Shown here: piece after piece, positions 9,412 through 20,924 of the stretch
How positions within the stretch are numbered: position 1 is the first letter of the stretch
How the letters are laid out: each line of letters opens with the position of its first letter
Assembly (NCBI RefSeq): GCF_028858725.1
Contig: NC_084790.1
Location: forward strand, 83,284,506-83,348,505
Length of the DNA stretch: 64,000 nucleotides
From: Colius striatus
Taxonomy: Eukaryota > Chordata > Aves > Coliiformes > Coliidae
Reading direction: 5' to 3'
Program-made: the position numbers and the translations under genes
Notes under the pieces: model-generated
What the model saw: the letters and a program-made list of their open reading frames with translations, nothing else
Databases searched by the model: none
What the model was told of the DNA's origin: nothing

Positions 9412-10797
9412 AGAAAGGAATGGAAAGGTTTTGGGGACCAGCCGCCTGTTGCTCACTGGGAGTAGCTTCTTAGGCACAAGAAACAGAAGGGGTATATTCC
9501 AAGTTTCTAAATGAAGAAGCAAAGGCGTTAACTTGGGCAGACGGAGAGAAAAAGCTAATCCAGGAATTACAGTGCTGTCACTGCTCTGCGAGGAGCACCT
9601 TTTGCTTGCTAAGAGGGGCAGGGGGCTGCAGTGCAGGCCTGGTAAGGAGTTCTCGGACATTGAATCATGGCTCCGGTGTAAGCAGTGCCATAATTGGATA
9701 AAGCCTTTGAGCTGTTTGTCACAGTAGAGGAGGGAGCCGCCTCAGGAGCATTGACTCCAGAACGGGGGGACAAACGACAACCAATAGCACACTGATGCAA
9801 ACTTTTGGAAGTGCTTTCAAGGAGGTGGCCCAAACGTATAGAGGCAATAGCTGCCACTGCCCTCTTGATTAAAAAACCAGCAAAGAACATGCAGAAAGCT
9901 GACATTCGGAGGACTATTAGTAATAAACGCCTGTGCCACAAGTGAAAACGGCTTTGGCACAGAAGGCTGGCAGATGGCTAACCCATTTTAGAATCTGAAA
10001 ATGTGAGGCAATGTTAAGAGAAAAAGGGGATTTTGTCTTGGCCTCCGGCTCATGCCTTAATCCAGCCACTTTCCTCTGGAAGGGAGACATGGAATGTGCC
10101 GACCTTGAACACAGTTGTTTAGGCAGAGTATCAGACTAAAGTCCGAGAGGATTTCAAAGACACTCCTTCACACGCAGGCCCCCACCTATTTATTGATGGC
10201 TCAATAAATGCCACAGAGTCATTACGGTTGGAAAAGACCTTGCAGATCATGGAGTCAAAGCACTAACCTCACCCTGCCAGGCCCACCCTCTCTTCCAAAT
10301 GAGATTGCGGTGGTCCACGTGAATGGGCATCCAAAAGGGAGATCTTTTATGGCCTAAGCGATGAAATGGCAAAAGAGGCAGCGTTAGGTCATGCAATTGT
10401 GAGTGTGTCCAATCTCACCCCGCAAGCACCTTCGCCAAAAGGGACTCCAATATTGACAGAAGACTCAACATGAAGGGAGTTGGGAACCTCTGAGACACAG
10501 GGAAACTGGCTTCTCCCAGATGGAAAAGAAACAATAAATAAACAAGCTATGAGGGAAATAGTGGCTATTTTCCATCCAAGAAGACATCGGGGGGACGCAA
10601 GCAAGATGGGATTTAGTTTTGAGAAGATAGGGATGTGTAGGAATAGACCCAGTGGCCAAAGAAATTTGCCAACGATGTGTGACTGACCTATAGAAAGATG
10701 GAGAAAAAGGTCCTGAAGAAACAGCCGCCAGGAGGAAGAAAACCTAGTCTAAGGCCCTTTAAAGCACAGACCTTTTTTTAAGAATTAGGTCCCGAGC
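9412..10797 (+). mobile_element. Gammaretrovirus-like (ERV1) pol remnant
   Basis: Degenerate plus-strand pol without a full frame. From about 9702 the RT connection region is readable (FELFVTVEEGAASGALTPER, one stop, then a RWPKRIEAIAATALL block). An RNase H DG-containing segment is near 10180-10200, its C-terminus (AVVHVNGHPKG) near 10305, and the integrase N-terminal part (LLPDGKETINKQAMREIVA) near 10512, then QRCVTDL at about 10670. A CR1 3'-end fragment interrupts RNase H at about 10208-10290. The young provirus inserted just upstream of this relic. Confidence 0.75.
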
Positions 10798-11361
10798 TTG
10801 TCTTCTTTTTGTCTTTTCTCAAGAATAAAGAGCTGGAGCATGGCCATGGAGGGCTATGGATTGTTCAGGAGAGACAGGCTGACAAGGCGAGGGAGTGGAG
10901 TTGCTCTCTATGTGAGGGAGCAATTAACGTGCATTGAGCTCTGCCTGAGTGGGGAGGAGGGGCAGGTTGAGTGCTTGGGGGTGAAAATTAAGGGGCAGGG
11001 TAAGGTAGGTGATACTGCTGTAGGAGTTTGCTACAGGCCACCTGATCAGGAGGAGGAAGTGGATGAGGCCTTCTACAAACAGCTGGGAGCTGCCTCACAG
11101 TCACAATCCCTGGTCCTCATGGGAGACTTCGACCTCCCTGATATTTGCTGGCAAAGCCACTCAGCCAAGCGCACACGGTCCAGGAGGTTCCTAGAGCATG
11201 TTGATGACAACTTCCTGACACAGGTGATTGAGGAACCAACGAGGAGGGGTGTGCTGCTGGAGCTGGTGCTGACAAATAAGGAGGGTCGGGTTGGAGATGT
11301 GGAGGTTGGAGGCAACCTTGGCTGCGGGGATCACGAGATGGTAGATTTCAAGATTTCTTGA
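10798..11361 (+). mobile_element. CR1 LINE fragment, endonuclease domain
   Basis: An open stretch of 187 codons matching the endonuclease part of CR1 ORF2: YGLFRRDR, GVALYVRE, VGVCYRPPDQEEEVDEAFY and the catalytic-type LVLMGDFDLPDICW. It has neither the start of the element nor RT, so it is a truncated insertion, nested in the ERV1 relic. It is identical in organisation to 35215-35778. Confidence 0.85.
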
Positions 11362-12850
11362 GGAAAGAACCAAGTGATTCACCCTCAATCCATCACCCTA
11401 TTAAAATGTAAAGCCTGACAACCGTGGCACCACGTATGCTGCTGTAAATTCCTCCAGCAATCTGTATCTCATTAAAAGAACGGAAGAACGTAACAAGACG
11501 GCCAATGGAAACTTGAAAGCAAAAATGGTGTGTTTTCTACGGAGGAAGAGATATTTCCAACTTACAGATAACGCTCACAGATAAGCATGCTAAAGAAGTT
11601 GAAGAAAAGTCCGCACCTACATTCGGGAACCAGAAACGTCCGTGGAAGTACAGTGAACTCATCCCTTCTCGCCAGTATGCGTCCCTCCTAGCAACATATA
11701 TCAGATTATGTTTACTTTGAGTCTATGGATTTTTGTGTTCTGTTGTTCGGCGATGTAGCTGTTCTTGACCTTTTGTTGTAAAGTCATGGCCACGGGTAAA
11801 GATGTTTATGTTTTCTTCATGTGCCTTTAATTTTGAAATGTGTTGCCGAAGGCTGGCTGGTCCAAAAAGAAAAGGAGGGGAAACTGTAGGCACAAATATG
11901 ACTTGGACCAGCCAGCTTGAATAAAGATGGTAGGGACAAGTTAATGCAGCTGGCAAGCTGCTTCCAAGTATCAGAAACAGGTGCTGTGAGTTAATCAGGT
12001 GGGCCCTGGGTGATCCCACGGGTGAAAGCAGCATAGAAGGAAGTAGCTAGCAAAGGCAGTGTGGCTTTGAGTCAGCTCTGTTGGTTGTACTACGTTGCCC
12101 GTGTATGTCTCTGCACATGCATTACCTAGCCTCTCTAAACCTTTGAATGAGCATAGCTGTAGCCTGCACCACTACAACAGTTACCGATACCTTTTTCTTT
12201 CTAGCAGACGACTGTGAGATGATTAAAAGCTACACAGGGAGACCCTGTGACAAGGTGGAAGGCAAAGCAGTAGTTGAATTCAAGGCGAAATCAAGGGGAA
12301 ATGTGTCCAGGGTGGCAAAAGGCACTGAACAGCATCAGGCAAGGCTCAAAATTTCAAATAGCAGCAACAAGAGTTGTAAAGGACTGTGGAACTTCAGCAG
12401 AACTAAGCCTCTCCAAACCTTTGAATGAATACAGCTTGCACCACTACAACACTCGAGTGCCTTTAATCATAAATACCTTTATTAGGGTTGGTGTAAGATT
12501 CTCTCGCCTCGCACTTCAAGGTAGAGCTGACAAACAATTCAGGGCACAGACTCAAGGAGTGGTGGCGCCTTGGAGGCAGGTAGCCTTTGGGATGGAGCTG
12601 TGCTTCGGTATTCAAATGACATCAAAACGAGCAAAGTTCGCGCAAAGGATAGCAATTCATCAAGATTTCACAGACCTTTGCTCAAGGGGCTAGATGTGCC
12701 GCTTACCACCTCTAGAGGACCAGCTCATGCCCATGGATCAACTCGGAGCCTGGCCGCCAAGTCTCCACGCCGCTCCACCCTCCATGGGCGTTGCAGGGGA
12801 TCGCTGTGCAGCAGATTCCTCACATACCTGCGACAGCTGCACCCCATGCT
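11362..12850 (+). other. Possible ERV1 3' end and LTR; otherwise no gene seen
   Basis: A purine run at 11864-11883 followed by TGTAGG looks like a polypurine tract and LTR start (LTR candidate 11885 to about 12181, with AATAAA at 11921). A motif of about 48 bp (cctctctaaacctttgaatg onward) at 12133 recurs imperfectly at 12407, flanking a segment that begins with a splice-acceptor-like CTTTTTCTTTCTAG (about 12192-12205). I recognise no coding gene here. Confidence 0.4.
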
Positions 12851-13410
12851 GAGAGCCTTTCGGTGTTGTACCTTTCCTTAGATTGTGAACAATGCTGATT
12901 TTTAACAAAGGGTTTAATATCTAGGCCACTTAAAGAAATTAAGCCACAATACCCCGAGCCCCCGGCCCGCCCCGGTGCTGTGTGATGCTACCGGCTGGTG
13001 ATGGCAAGAACCCGCTAGGCCCTGCCCCAGCCACACCAAAGGGCATAAATGGCACTGCGCACCCTCTCCACTTGGGGCTTTCCTGCCACGGCACCACGGC
13101 CGTCCCAGGCGCCGAGTCCCGCCTCTGACTGCTGCATCCAACCGCTCCCCCAGTGAAAACGGACGGCAGCCTTGGCTGTGCCGTCATCTCCACTGCCCCA
13201 GCGCTGCTGTCAGCAACCGGCACTGCAGCCTGCACCCCAGTATCGCTGCTTGCACCCTGGCTCTGCCACCCGCTGCCCATCCCCCAGTACTGCTCGCACC
13301 CCCAGACATCGCTGCTTGGCTCAGGGCAGTCCCCGTACAGCAGCAGCAGCAGCAGCCATGCCAGCGACTCTTGTGGGGCCCACCACAGCACCCACAGCAC
13401 ACGACATGAG
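12851..13410. repeat. Copy of GC-rich block e, downstream of minus-strand gene
   Basis: This block begins gagagcctttcggtgttgta and is repeated in the same orientation at 26118-26690, 37268-37827 and 47865-48430. It includes a (CAG)6 run at 13338-13355. It lies just 3' of gene copy 2. A minus-strand frame (13400 down to 12939) is open in this copy and partly in the others, but it has no recognisable domain, so I do not call it a gene. Confidence 0.7.
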
Positions 13411-13495
13411 ATTGAACCACAGCTTTATTGCGTGGCGCCAGGCGGCGGCTGCTGCAGGCGCAGCCGGGACAGGGCTCACGGCTCGGCACAGCCGC

Positions 13496-14682
13496 TCAGT
13501 AGCAGAAGAGGGGCTGCCCATCTTCCTGTGCCAGCTGCAGCAGGCACTCGAGCAGCACCATGGCGTTGGGCCGCAGATCCGGCAGCACCTCCTGGCTGAC
13601 CACGTGGCGCAGGAAGGCCATGTTTGGCTCGCCGGGAACCAGTACGACCGCTCCAGGCGGCCGTAGGTTTTGATGAAGGCCTCGATTGCGGGCAAGTGCA
13701 CCTCGGGGACGTAGCCCAGTGCCCACAGTCGCCTCATCAGAAACTCATAGTTCCGGAATGCAGCCCTGCACAGATGTCTATCTCCCCGCTCCGTTCTGAG
13801 GATCATCTGTGGCAGAGAGGGTACGGTCAGCACTGGCACCCGCAGGTGACTGAGCACAAGGGGGACCAGGGCGCACCGGGCCGTGGCTGTGGGCACTGTG
13901 CCCGGCTCCCCGGCTCGCAGCACCAGCCTACCTCCACGATTCCCTCGGGGATGGTGGCGGCACTGAAGCCGCGGTAGCGATCCGCGTTGGGGAAGACGCT
14001 GTGGACGATTCGGCGGTCAAGCTGGAAGGCGATCTCGCCCAGCAGCTGCTGCCATCTCGGCTGCCAGCTCTCTGCGGGAACCAGCAGCGTCAGGCACTCA
14101 TCCCCAAACCAGTGTTTTCCCTCCGTTCCTCCCCCGACACCTGCCAGGGGCTTCCAGAGGCCGCCGTGCCAGCCTTGCCTGTGCACAGGCTACCAAAGGT
14201 TGCTCCCCAGCTCTCCCGCGTGCCCCTGGCACAGGGCGCCCCGCTGTTATCTCCCATGATTCCACCACCCCCCGACACTCACCTCGCCAGCTGAAGCTCG
14301 GCTCCCAAGAGGCGGTTCCGGAGGTCCAGCTCTGCTCTGTCACTGTCAGCCCCCAGTCCGAAGGGCGGGCAACAGGACGAGGTGTGGATGTTGGCAGCTG
14401 CGGCACCCACAGGCCCGAGGCCGCTACAGAGCTGCCTGCGCTCTCACCTGAGCTGGGGAAGGATCGCGGGGCTCCGTGGGGCACAGACACATAGGTGGGT
14501 GCTGAGCTGGGCCCTGCGCCGCGACTGCCGTGCTGGAACCGCTGTTGGTTCCGTCGCTCCAGTTCCCACTCCAGCTCTTGATTCTCAGCCCTGATCGCCA
14601 GTAATTGGCGTTCCACATGATCTATCTGGTTGACAATCAAGGTCCTGTTGTGAGGCATGTACCCGCTGGGTCCCGGCTCCAT
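13496..14682 (-). pseudogene. Speriolin/SPATC1L-like copy 2, frameshifted
   Basis: Exons on the minus strand are 14682-14283, 14071-13932 and 13806-13496. There is one N-terminal module (start MEPGPSGYMPHNRTLIVNQ). Exons 1 and 2 and both introns look intact. In exon 3 one G is missing near 13630 relative to copy 3, within the YWFPAEPN block. Beyond that point the normal stop (13496-13498) is out of frame, and the next in-frame stop (13321) lies past the poly(A) signal (TTTATT on +, 13424-13429), so an mRNA would have no stop codon. It is a recent copy of copy 3 (offset 2525 bp). Confidence 0.8.
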
Positions 14683-14770
14683 GGCCGCTCCCGGTGCTGG
14701 CTCCTGAGCCTCTGGCAAGGCCACTGCCTTGGGCGCAGGATATCAGCAGCAGGTGGGGTGTGGTCCGAGG

Positions 14771-14811
14771 TGATGTCACAAAGGGACTGGGTCCTCCATG
14801 GTGCTTGGACC
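14771..14811 (-). promoter_or_regulatory. Conserved uORF and CRE-like site, gene copy 2
   Basis: The CRE-like TGACATCA (minus strand, 14778-14771) and the short ATG frame before it (ATG at about 14799) match those upstream of copy 1. Confidence 0.3.
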
Positions 14812-14878
14812 CGGCACACGCCCCGCAGTGCCACGGGGCCCGTCTCGGGGGCACCAACCCAGCGGCGCCTGCTTTCAC

Positions 14879-15540
14879 AGAGTCATGGAATCATTTTGGT
14901 CGGAAGAGCCCCTCAAGCTCATCGAGTCCAAGCCCTCACCTCACACTGACAAGCCTGCCACTGAGCCATTTCCCCCAGCACCTCAGCTCTATTGCTTTGG
15001 CATCCCTCCAGGGATGGGGACTCCCACACCTGCCTGGGCAGCCCACGCCAGTCCAACAAGCCTCTCAGGGGCAAAGTTCTTCCTCATTTCCCAGCTAAGG
15101 CTCCCCTGGAACAACCCGAGGCCGCTTCCTCTTGTCCTGTCATTCATGACTGGGGAGGAGACACCGACTCCCACCCCTAACCTCACTACAGCCTCCTGTC
15201 AGGGAGTTGCAGGGCGTGATTGTGTCTCTCCCCAGCCTCTTCTTCTCCAGGCTGAACATCCCCAGGTCTCTCACTTGTTTTGACTGTCACTTGTTTGCAC
15301 TGTGGCCACAGCTGAGTTCGTGGGCGAGTTAAGAGAAACATTTTTTTCCGTGTATATTACAAACCAACACATGAATTTTTCTTCTGCGTGTGCCAGACGG
15401 TCCCAGTGAAGTTTTCAGAGAAATCACAAAATCGTTACGGTTGGACAGGACCTTGAAGATCGTCGAGTCCAAGCACTAAGCTGACCCTGCCAAGCCCATC
15501 CCTAAACTGGCAGCCCGTTCCAATGTTTAACCACCCTCTC
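14879..15540 (-). mobile_element. CR1 3'-end fragments (minus strand)
   Basis: Two CR1 pieces. The one at 14879-15290 reads, on the minus strand, as the CR1 3' region (lagging GGAAGAACTTTGCCCC and CAGGCAGGTGTGGGAGTCCCCATC). The one at about 15425-15540 is shortened and ends abruptly at AGTGAAAAAG, where it joins the inverted 3' flank of gene copy 3. The corresponding second copy (17945 onward) continues normally, so 15540/15541 is a rearrangement junction. Confidence 0.8.
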
Positions 15541-16019
15541 AGTGAAAAAGTGGCGGCATTTTCTTAGCAGCCATCAGCGGGCACTGACGGGTTAAGAAAT
15601 AGAGAGCGGTGGAGAAAAGGATTGCCTTCTGGAGAGCTCCCTTGGATTCCTCTGCCATTCGTGGCCAGCCCAGGCAAAATCCAGCACGGAGGAAGATAGC
15701 CCAGGGGTCTCTGCCTGAAGAAAATGCACCTCCCACTGACTCGCGGGGTTTTGCCTATAAAGCTGGGCGCCCTGCACTGACTCACTGGTGGCCTCCCCTG
15801 TGGGAGGATCCATAGGGCAGATGGTTACGTATCTTTCTTAATCAATATTGCTATTCTCTTGTGCAACCAGCAGGTGCATTGCCATCCTTATGCTTTTTGC
15901 TGCTTAGGAAGAAGCCCACAGCACACGACATGAGATTGACCCACAGCTTTATTGCGTGGCGCCAGGCGGCGGCTGCTGCAGGCGCAGCCGGGACAGGGCT
16001 CACGGCTTGGCACAGCCGC

Positions 16020-17207
16020 TCAGTAGCAGAAGAGGGGCTGCCCATCTTCCTGTGCCAGCTGCAGCAGGCACTCGAGCAGCACCATGGCGTTGGGCCGCAG
16101 ATCCGGCGGCACCTCCTGGCTGACCACGTGGCGCAGGAAGGCCACGTTTGGCTCGGCCGGGAACCAGTACGACCGCTCCAGGCGGCCGTAGGTTTTGATG
16201 AAGGCCTCGATTGCGGGCAAGTGCACCTCGGGGATGTAGCCCAATGCCCACAGTCGCCTCATCAGAAACTCATAGTTCCGGAATGCAGCCCTGCACAGAT
16301 GTCTATCTCCCCGCTCCGTTCTGAGGATCATCTGTGGCAGAGAGGGTACAGTCAGCACTGGCACCCGCAGGTGACCGAGCACAAGGGGGACCAGGGCGCA
16401 CCGGGCCGTGGCTGTGGGCACTGTGCCCGGCTCCCCGGCTCGCAGCACCAGCCTACCTCCACGATTCCCTCGGGGATGGTGGCGGCACTGAAGCCGCGGT
16501 AGCGATCCGCGTTGGGGAAGACGCTGTGGACGATTCGGCGGTCAAGCTGGAAGGCGATCTCGCCCAGCAGCTGCTGCCATCTCGGCTGCCAGCTCTCTGC
16601 GGGAACCAGCAGCGTCAGGCACTCATCCCCAAACCAGTGTTTTCCCTCCGTTCCTCCCCCGACACCTGCCAGGGGCTTCCAGAGGCCGCCGTGCCAGCCT
16701 TGCCTGTGCACAGGCTACCAAAGGTTGCTCCCCACCTCTCCTGCGTGCCCCTGGCACAGGGCGCCCCGCTGTTATCTCCCATGATTCCACCACCCCCCGA
16801 CACTCACCTCGCCGGCTGAAGCTCGGCTCCCAAGAGGCGGTTCCGGAGGTCCAGCTCTGGTCTGTCACTGTCAGCCCCGAGTCCGAAGGGCGGGCAACAG
16901 GACGAGGTGTGGATGTTGGCAGCTGCGGCACCCACAGGCCCGAGGCCGCTACAGAGCTGCCTGCGCTCTCACCTGAGCTGGGGAAGGATCGCGGGGCTCC
17001 GTGGGGCACAGACACATAGGTGGGTGCTGAGCTGGGCCCTGCGCCGCGACTGCCGTGCTGGAACCGCTGTTGGTTCCGTCGCTCCAGTTCCCACTCCAGC
17101 TCTTGATTCTCAGCCCTGATCGCCAGTAATTGGCGTTCCACATGATCTATCTGGTTGACAATCAAGGTCCTGTTGTGAGGCATGTACCCGCTGGGTCTCG
17201 GCTCCAT
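16020..17207 (-). CDS. Speriolin/SPATC1L-like protein, copy 3 (single module)
   Basis: Exons on the minus strand are 17207-16808, 16596-16457 and 16331-16020; consensus splice sites; 283 aa; poly(A) signal at 15953-15948. One coiled-coil module (IDHVERQLLAIRAENQELEWELE) with a short Pro/Ser linker, then the same C-terminal domain as copy 1. Exon 3 begins MILRTERGDRHLCRAAFRNYEF and ends QEDGQPLFCY, which marks the minus-strand subtype (plus copies begin MVEETERGASRDL and end QEYGQPLFY). The residue after MEP is Arg here and Gly in copy 2. No break is visible. Confidence 0.8.
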
Positions 17208-17295
17208 GGCCGCTCCCGGTGCTGGCTCCTGAGCCTCTGGCAAGGCCACTGCCTTGGGCGCAGGATATCAGCAGCAGGTGGGGTGTGGTCCGAGG

Positions 17296-17336
17296 TGATG
17301 TCACAAAGGGACTGGGTCCTCCATGGTGCTTGGACC
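17296..17336 (-). promoter_or_regulatory. Conserved uORF and CRE-like site, gene copy 3
   Basis: Same arrangement as for copy 1: TGACATCA on the minus strand (17303-17296) overlapping the stop of a seven-codon upstream frame. Confidence 0.3.
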
Positions 17337-17403
17337 CGGCACACGCCCCGCAGTGCCACGGGGCCCGTCTCGGGGGCACCAACCCAGCGGCGCCTGCTTT
17401 CAC

Positions 17404-18710
17404 AGAGTCATGGAATCATTTTGGTCGGAAGAGCCCCTCAAGCTCATCGAGTCCAAGCCCTCACCTCACACTGACAAGCCTGCCACTGAGCCATTTCCCC
17501 CAGCACCTCAGCTCTATTGCTTTGGCATCCCTCCAGGGATGGGGACTCCCACACCTGCCTGGGCAGCCCACGCCAGTCCAACAAGCCTCTCAGGGGCAAA
17601 GTTCTTCCTCATTTCCCAGCTAAGGCTCCCCTGGAACAACCCGAGGCCGCTTCCTCTTGTCCTGTCATTCATGACTGGGGAGGAGACACCGACTCCCACC
17701 CCTAACCTCACTACAGCCTCCTGTCAGGGAGTTGCAGGGCGTGATTGTGTCTCTCCCCAGCCTCTTCTTCTCCAGGCTGAACATCCCCAGGTCTCTCACT
17801 TGTTTTGACTGTCACTTGTTTGCACTGTGGCCACAGTTGAGTTCGTGGGCGAGTTAAGAGAAACATTTTTTCCATGTCTATTACAAACCAACACATGAAT
17901 TTTTCTTCTGCGTGTGCCAGACGGTCCCAGTGAAGTTTTCAGAGAAATCACAAAATCGTTACGGTTGGACAGGACCTTGAAGATCGTCGAGTCCAAGCAC
18001 TAAGCTGACCCTGCCAAGCCCATCCCTAAACCAAACCATATCCCTCCGTCCTTCATCTAGATGTCTTTTCAATATCCCTAGGGACGGTGACTGCACCGCT
18101 GCTGCCTCCCTGGGCAGCCCGTTCCAATGTTTAACCACCCTCTCAGTGAAAAAGTTCTTCCTAATGTCCAACCTAAAGCCCCCTGCTGCGACCCAAACCC
18201 ATTGCCTCGTGTTCTTTCACTCACTACCGCAGAGAAGAGATCAACCCCCACCTCCCTACAACTCCCCTTTAGCTACTTGTAGAGAGTGGTCGTGTCTCCT
18301 CTAGGCTAAACGCCCCCAGCTCCCTCAGCTGCTCTTCACACAACCTGTTCTCCAGACCCTTCCCCAGCGCTGCTGCCCGGCTCTGGACACGCTCCGGCCC
18401 CTGCGTTCCTTCTTGCACTGAGGGGCCCAGAACTGGACACAGCACTCGAGGTTGAGCCTCACCAGTGCCCAGTGCAGGGGAACAATCACCTCCCTGGCCC
18501 TGCTGGCCACACAGGATGCCCTTGTCCTTCTTGGCCAGCTGGGCACGCTGCTGGCTGATGTTCATCTGGCTGCTGGTTAACACTCCCAGGTCCCTTTCCA
18601 CGGGAAAGCTTTCCAACCCCTGCGCCCCAAGCCTTGCTTTTGTGCCTTGCCACAGTATTTTCCTACGGACCTGGGAGATACAGGCGAGACAACTGCGCTG
18701 AGCAGTACGG
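17404..18710 (-). mobile_element. CR1 fragments (minus strand)
   Basis: A second copy of the 14879-15540 pair that continues further. It includes the CR1 3' region (18125-18240) and part of ORF2 C-terminal to RT, readable on the minus strand as [25 protein letters not shown] (18597 down to about 18520), with frame breaks. Confidence 0.8.
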
Positions 18711-18769
18711 GGCTTTAAGCAGCCCCTAAAGTTTTAAGGTCTTGCACTTCAGCAAGGTATGGAGTGAAC

Positions 18770-20924
18770 AGCACAACTATTTCAACCTCCACTTTGAGAG
18801 CACGGCTGTTTGAAGCACAGATGCAGAAATTCCGTGTGGAGAACGTGCCTGCCTTCAAGATCTGAAAAATTCCCTGGCAGACCCCCAGTCATTAGAGAGG
18901 GCCAAGAGCCATCAGCTGTACACCAAGTACGCATTTGTTGTGCTTATCCCCTCCAGCTGTTGAAAGACAAATGGCCAAAGTCTATTCCAGCAGAAAGGAT
19001 TTAAAGGGACAACCACTATCGGATGCAGGCTGGGAATGCATGCTGATGGACAGAGTTTTGTAGAGAACAGAGTAAAGAAGACAGGCACAGGCGCTCCCCT
19101 CCAATACCTCTGCACAAAGACTGAGTTCCTAGCCTTCAAAGCAAACGGCTGACAAAACAGCAGAAGCAGCGGCCAAATCTGAAAGTCTGGCCTTGATCCC
19201 TGGAAAGACACCGAGGATACTGGGCCCGATCCTGCCTTATGAAGAAGGTGGTAGAAAATGTATCGGTGATTTGGCAGCAAAGGAACAAAAAGACAGGTGA
19301 GAGCATCATCGCAGGGGTGACAAAACCAGGGATGACCTCAGGGGAATACTGGCAAATAGACTTCATCGAGCTACTGAGAAAGGGAGCCTCTCAGTATCTC
19401 CTCGACCTGGTAGACACATGTAATGGATGGCCCTGTGGCACCGATGTGGCACGCGAAGCAGTCAAACAAGTCCTAAATCACAGCGTACCCTGCTTTGCTG
19501 TACCAGCAGGAATGTTTTCAGACAGAGGCCCTTGTTTTGTTGCAGAAGACATTAAGAAGGTGGGAGCGCATCTGGGAGCCAAGTGGGATTTACATACGCC
19601 GAACAGACCTCAAGCTAGTGGAAAAGTAGAAGGCGTGAACCAGACCTTTCAGTTACAGTGGAATCAAATACACCAAGAAACCTCCTTCTCTCGGTTACAA
19701 GCTTTACCAAAAGCTTAGCTAAGAATACGAGTACAACCAGGAAGAAATTGTGTAAGCTCGTTTCAATCTGCTGGCTTTGGGCAAGACCTTCCAGGAGCTC
19801 CACAACCACGTGACCCCACCTCAACCAAGTGGACTAGGCGTTCCGGCACATCCATTTCAACCAGGAGAGTGGGTTTACGTCAAGACATGGAAGGACAAAC
19901 CCCTGAGAGCTAAGTGGCAGGGACCTCTCCGGGTCTTGTTGACTACTTCCACTGTCCTGAGAGGGGCTGAAAAAGGATCTTGGCAACATTATTCTAGAGT
20001 TCAGAGAGCTACAGCCCCGTGCACAGTCGAACAAAAATCACCACTTACCCGAAAACTTACTAAACACCCTTGAACAATTACAAGAGAGCTGGAATTCGTA
20101 AGATCCCAAAGGATTATGTGGCTGAAAAGGTGCATTTTCCTCCTTGGACTGCTTGCTGGCCTAATGAGCGGAACTGGGAGAACAATCGGCAAGTTACTGG
20201 CTTTGCTCCCCCATTACCTCAGGAGGAACAGGGTTTCCCTGGAAAGCTGTGCCTATGGAGTGGGCAGAGCGATGCCAAAACCTGCTTGCTCTGGGAGATG
20301 GGAATCAAGCCAGCGGTCGCTTGCGGGACCGTGGCACGAGAACAGTGAGCACGCGCATGAGCTTCGCAGAGTTTACCAAAGACTCCAAGCAAAATGCAGC
20401 CAAGCTATGAAAAGCAGGAAATATTGGTCCAACCGAAGCTCCACAAGGTCTGTTGTGCTCCAACCAACAAAAAGGGAATTGGCCCAACCCTCGCTGTGCT
20501 GCGAAGAGTACTTGTCAGTACTCTCTGACCCCTGAGAGCAATCTCCCCGTCCTAACACGACGACGGAAGGCTACTCTGTGCAGTATTTTCCCCAATGGGT
20601 GGCCTCTCTTCTCTTATGAGGCAAAATGGACTTGTAGCGTTAGAACCTACCTTCTGGATATGTGGCACAAGAGCTCCGGAATGGATTCAGCTCTAGGGGA
20701 ATTCCGGTGCCGCCACTCAGAGCCCTTGAGGGACTACGTGGAGGAGAACCCCGCAGTGAGAGACGTCTTCAGCTTCCAAAAGAGCTTCCCTTAGTTTCAG
20801 GAGGAGAGAGGTTTTGGCTTCTTTTCTGCCCTTGGTGTGCCGCAGGGTCACATGGAACTAAAAGAAAGAAACCAAGCCATTTGTTAGAGTTGGGAGCCAC
20901 CCATACCATTACAGCGTTGAACAG
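18770..20924 (+). mobile_element. ERV1 integrase and env fragment (left arm, unit 1)
   Basis: Plus-strand gammaretrovirus-like sequence. The integrase core is readable at 19239-19718: GEYWQIDF (first catalytic Asp), FSDRGPCFVAE (second Asp), ASGKVEGVN (Glu). It ends early at a TAG (19716-19718). The integrase C-terminal domain follows at 19777-20073 (PFQPGEWVYVKTWKDKPLRAKWQGP). An env-like start with a hydrophobic signal sequence (MWLKRCIFLLGLLAGL) is at 20116, then degenerate surface-subunit sequence in several frames to about 20900. Env reads here only as pieces. Confidence 0.75.

Larger units (their letters stand above)
15541..20924. repeat. Inverted repeat, left arm (unit 1)
   Basis: Reverse-complement match to 26979-33209. 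It covers, in order, a gene 3' flank, gene copy 3, CR1 fragments and an ERV1 integrase/env segment. The arms differ in length because the right-arm gene has three N-terminal modules and this arm lacks about 94 bp at 19292. The spacer is 20925-26978. Confidence 0.85.

Noticed and set aside
10798..11361. 187-codon frame as a host gene
   Set aside because: Its motifs are those of the CR1 endonuclease, so it is a LINE fragment.
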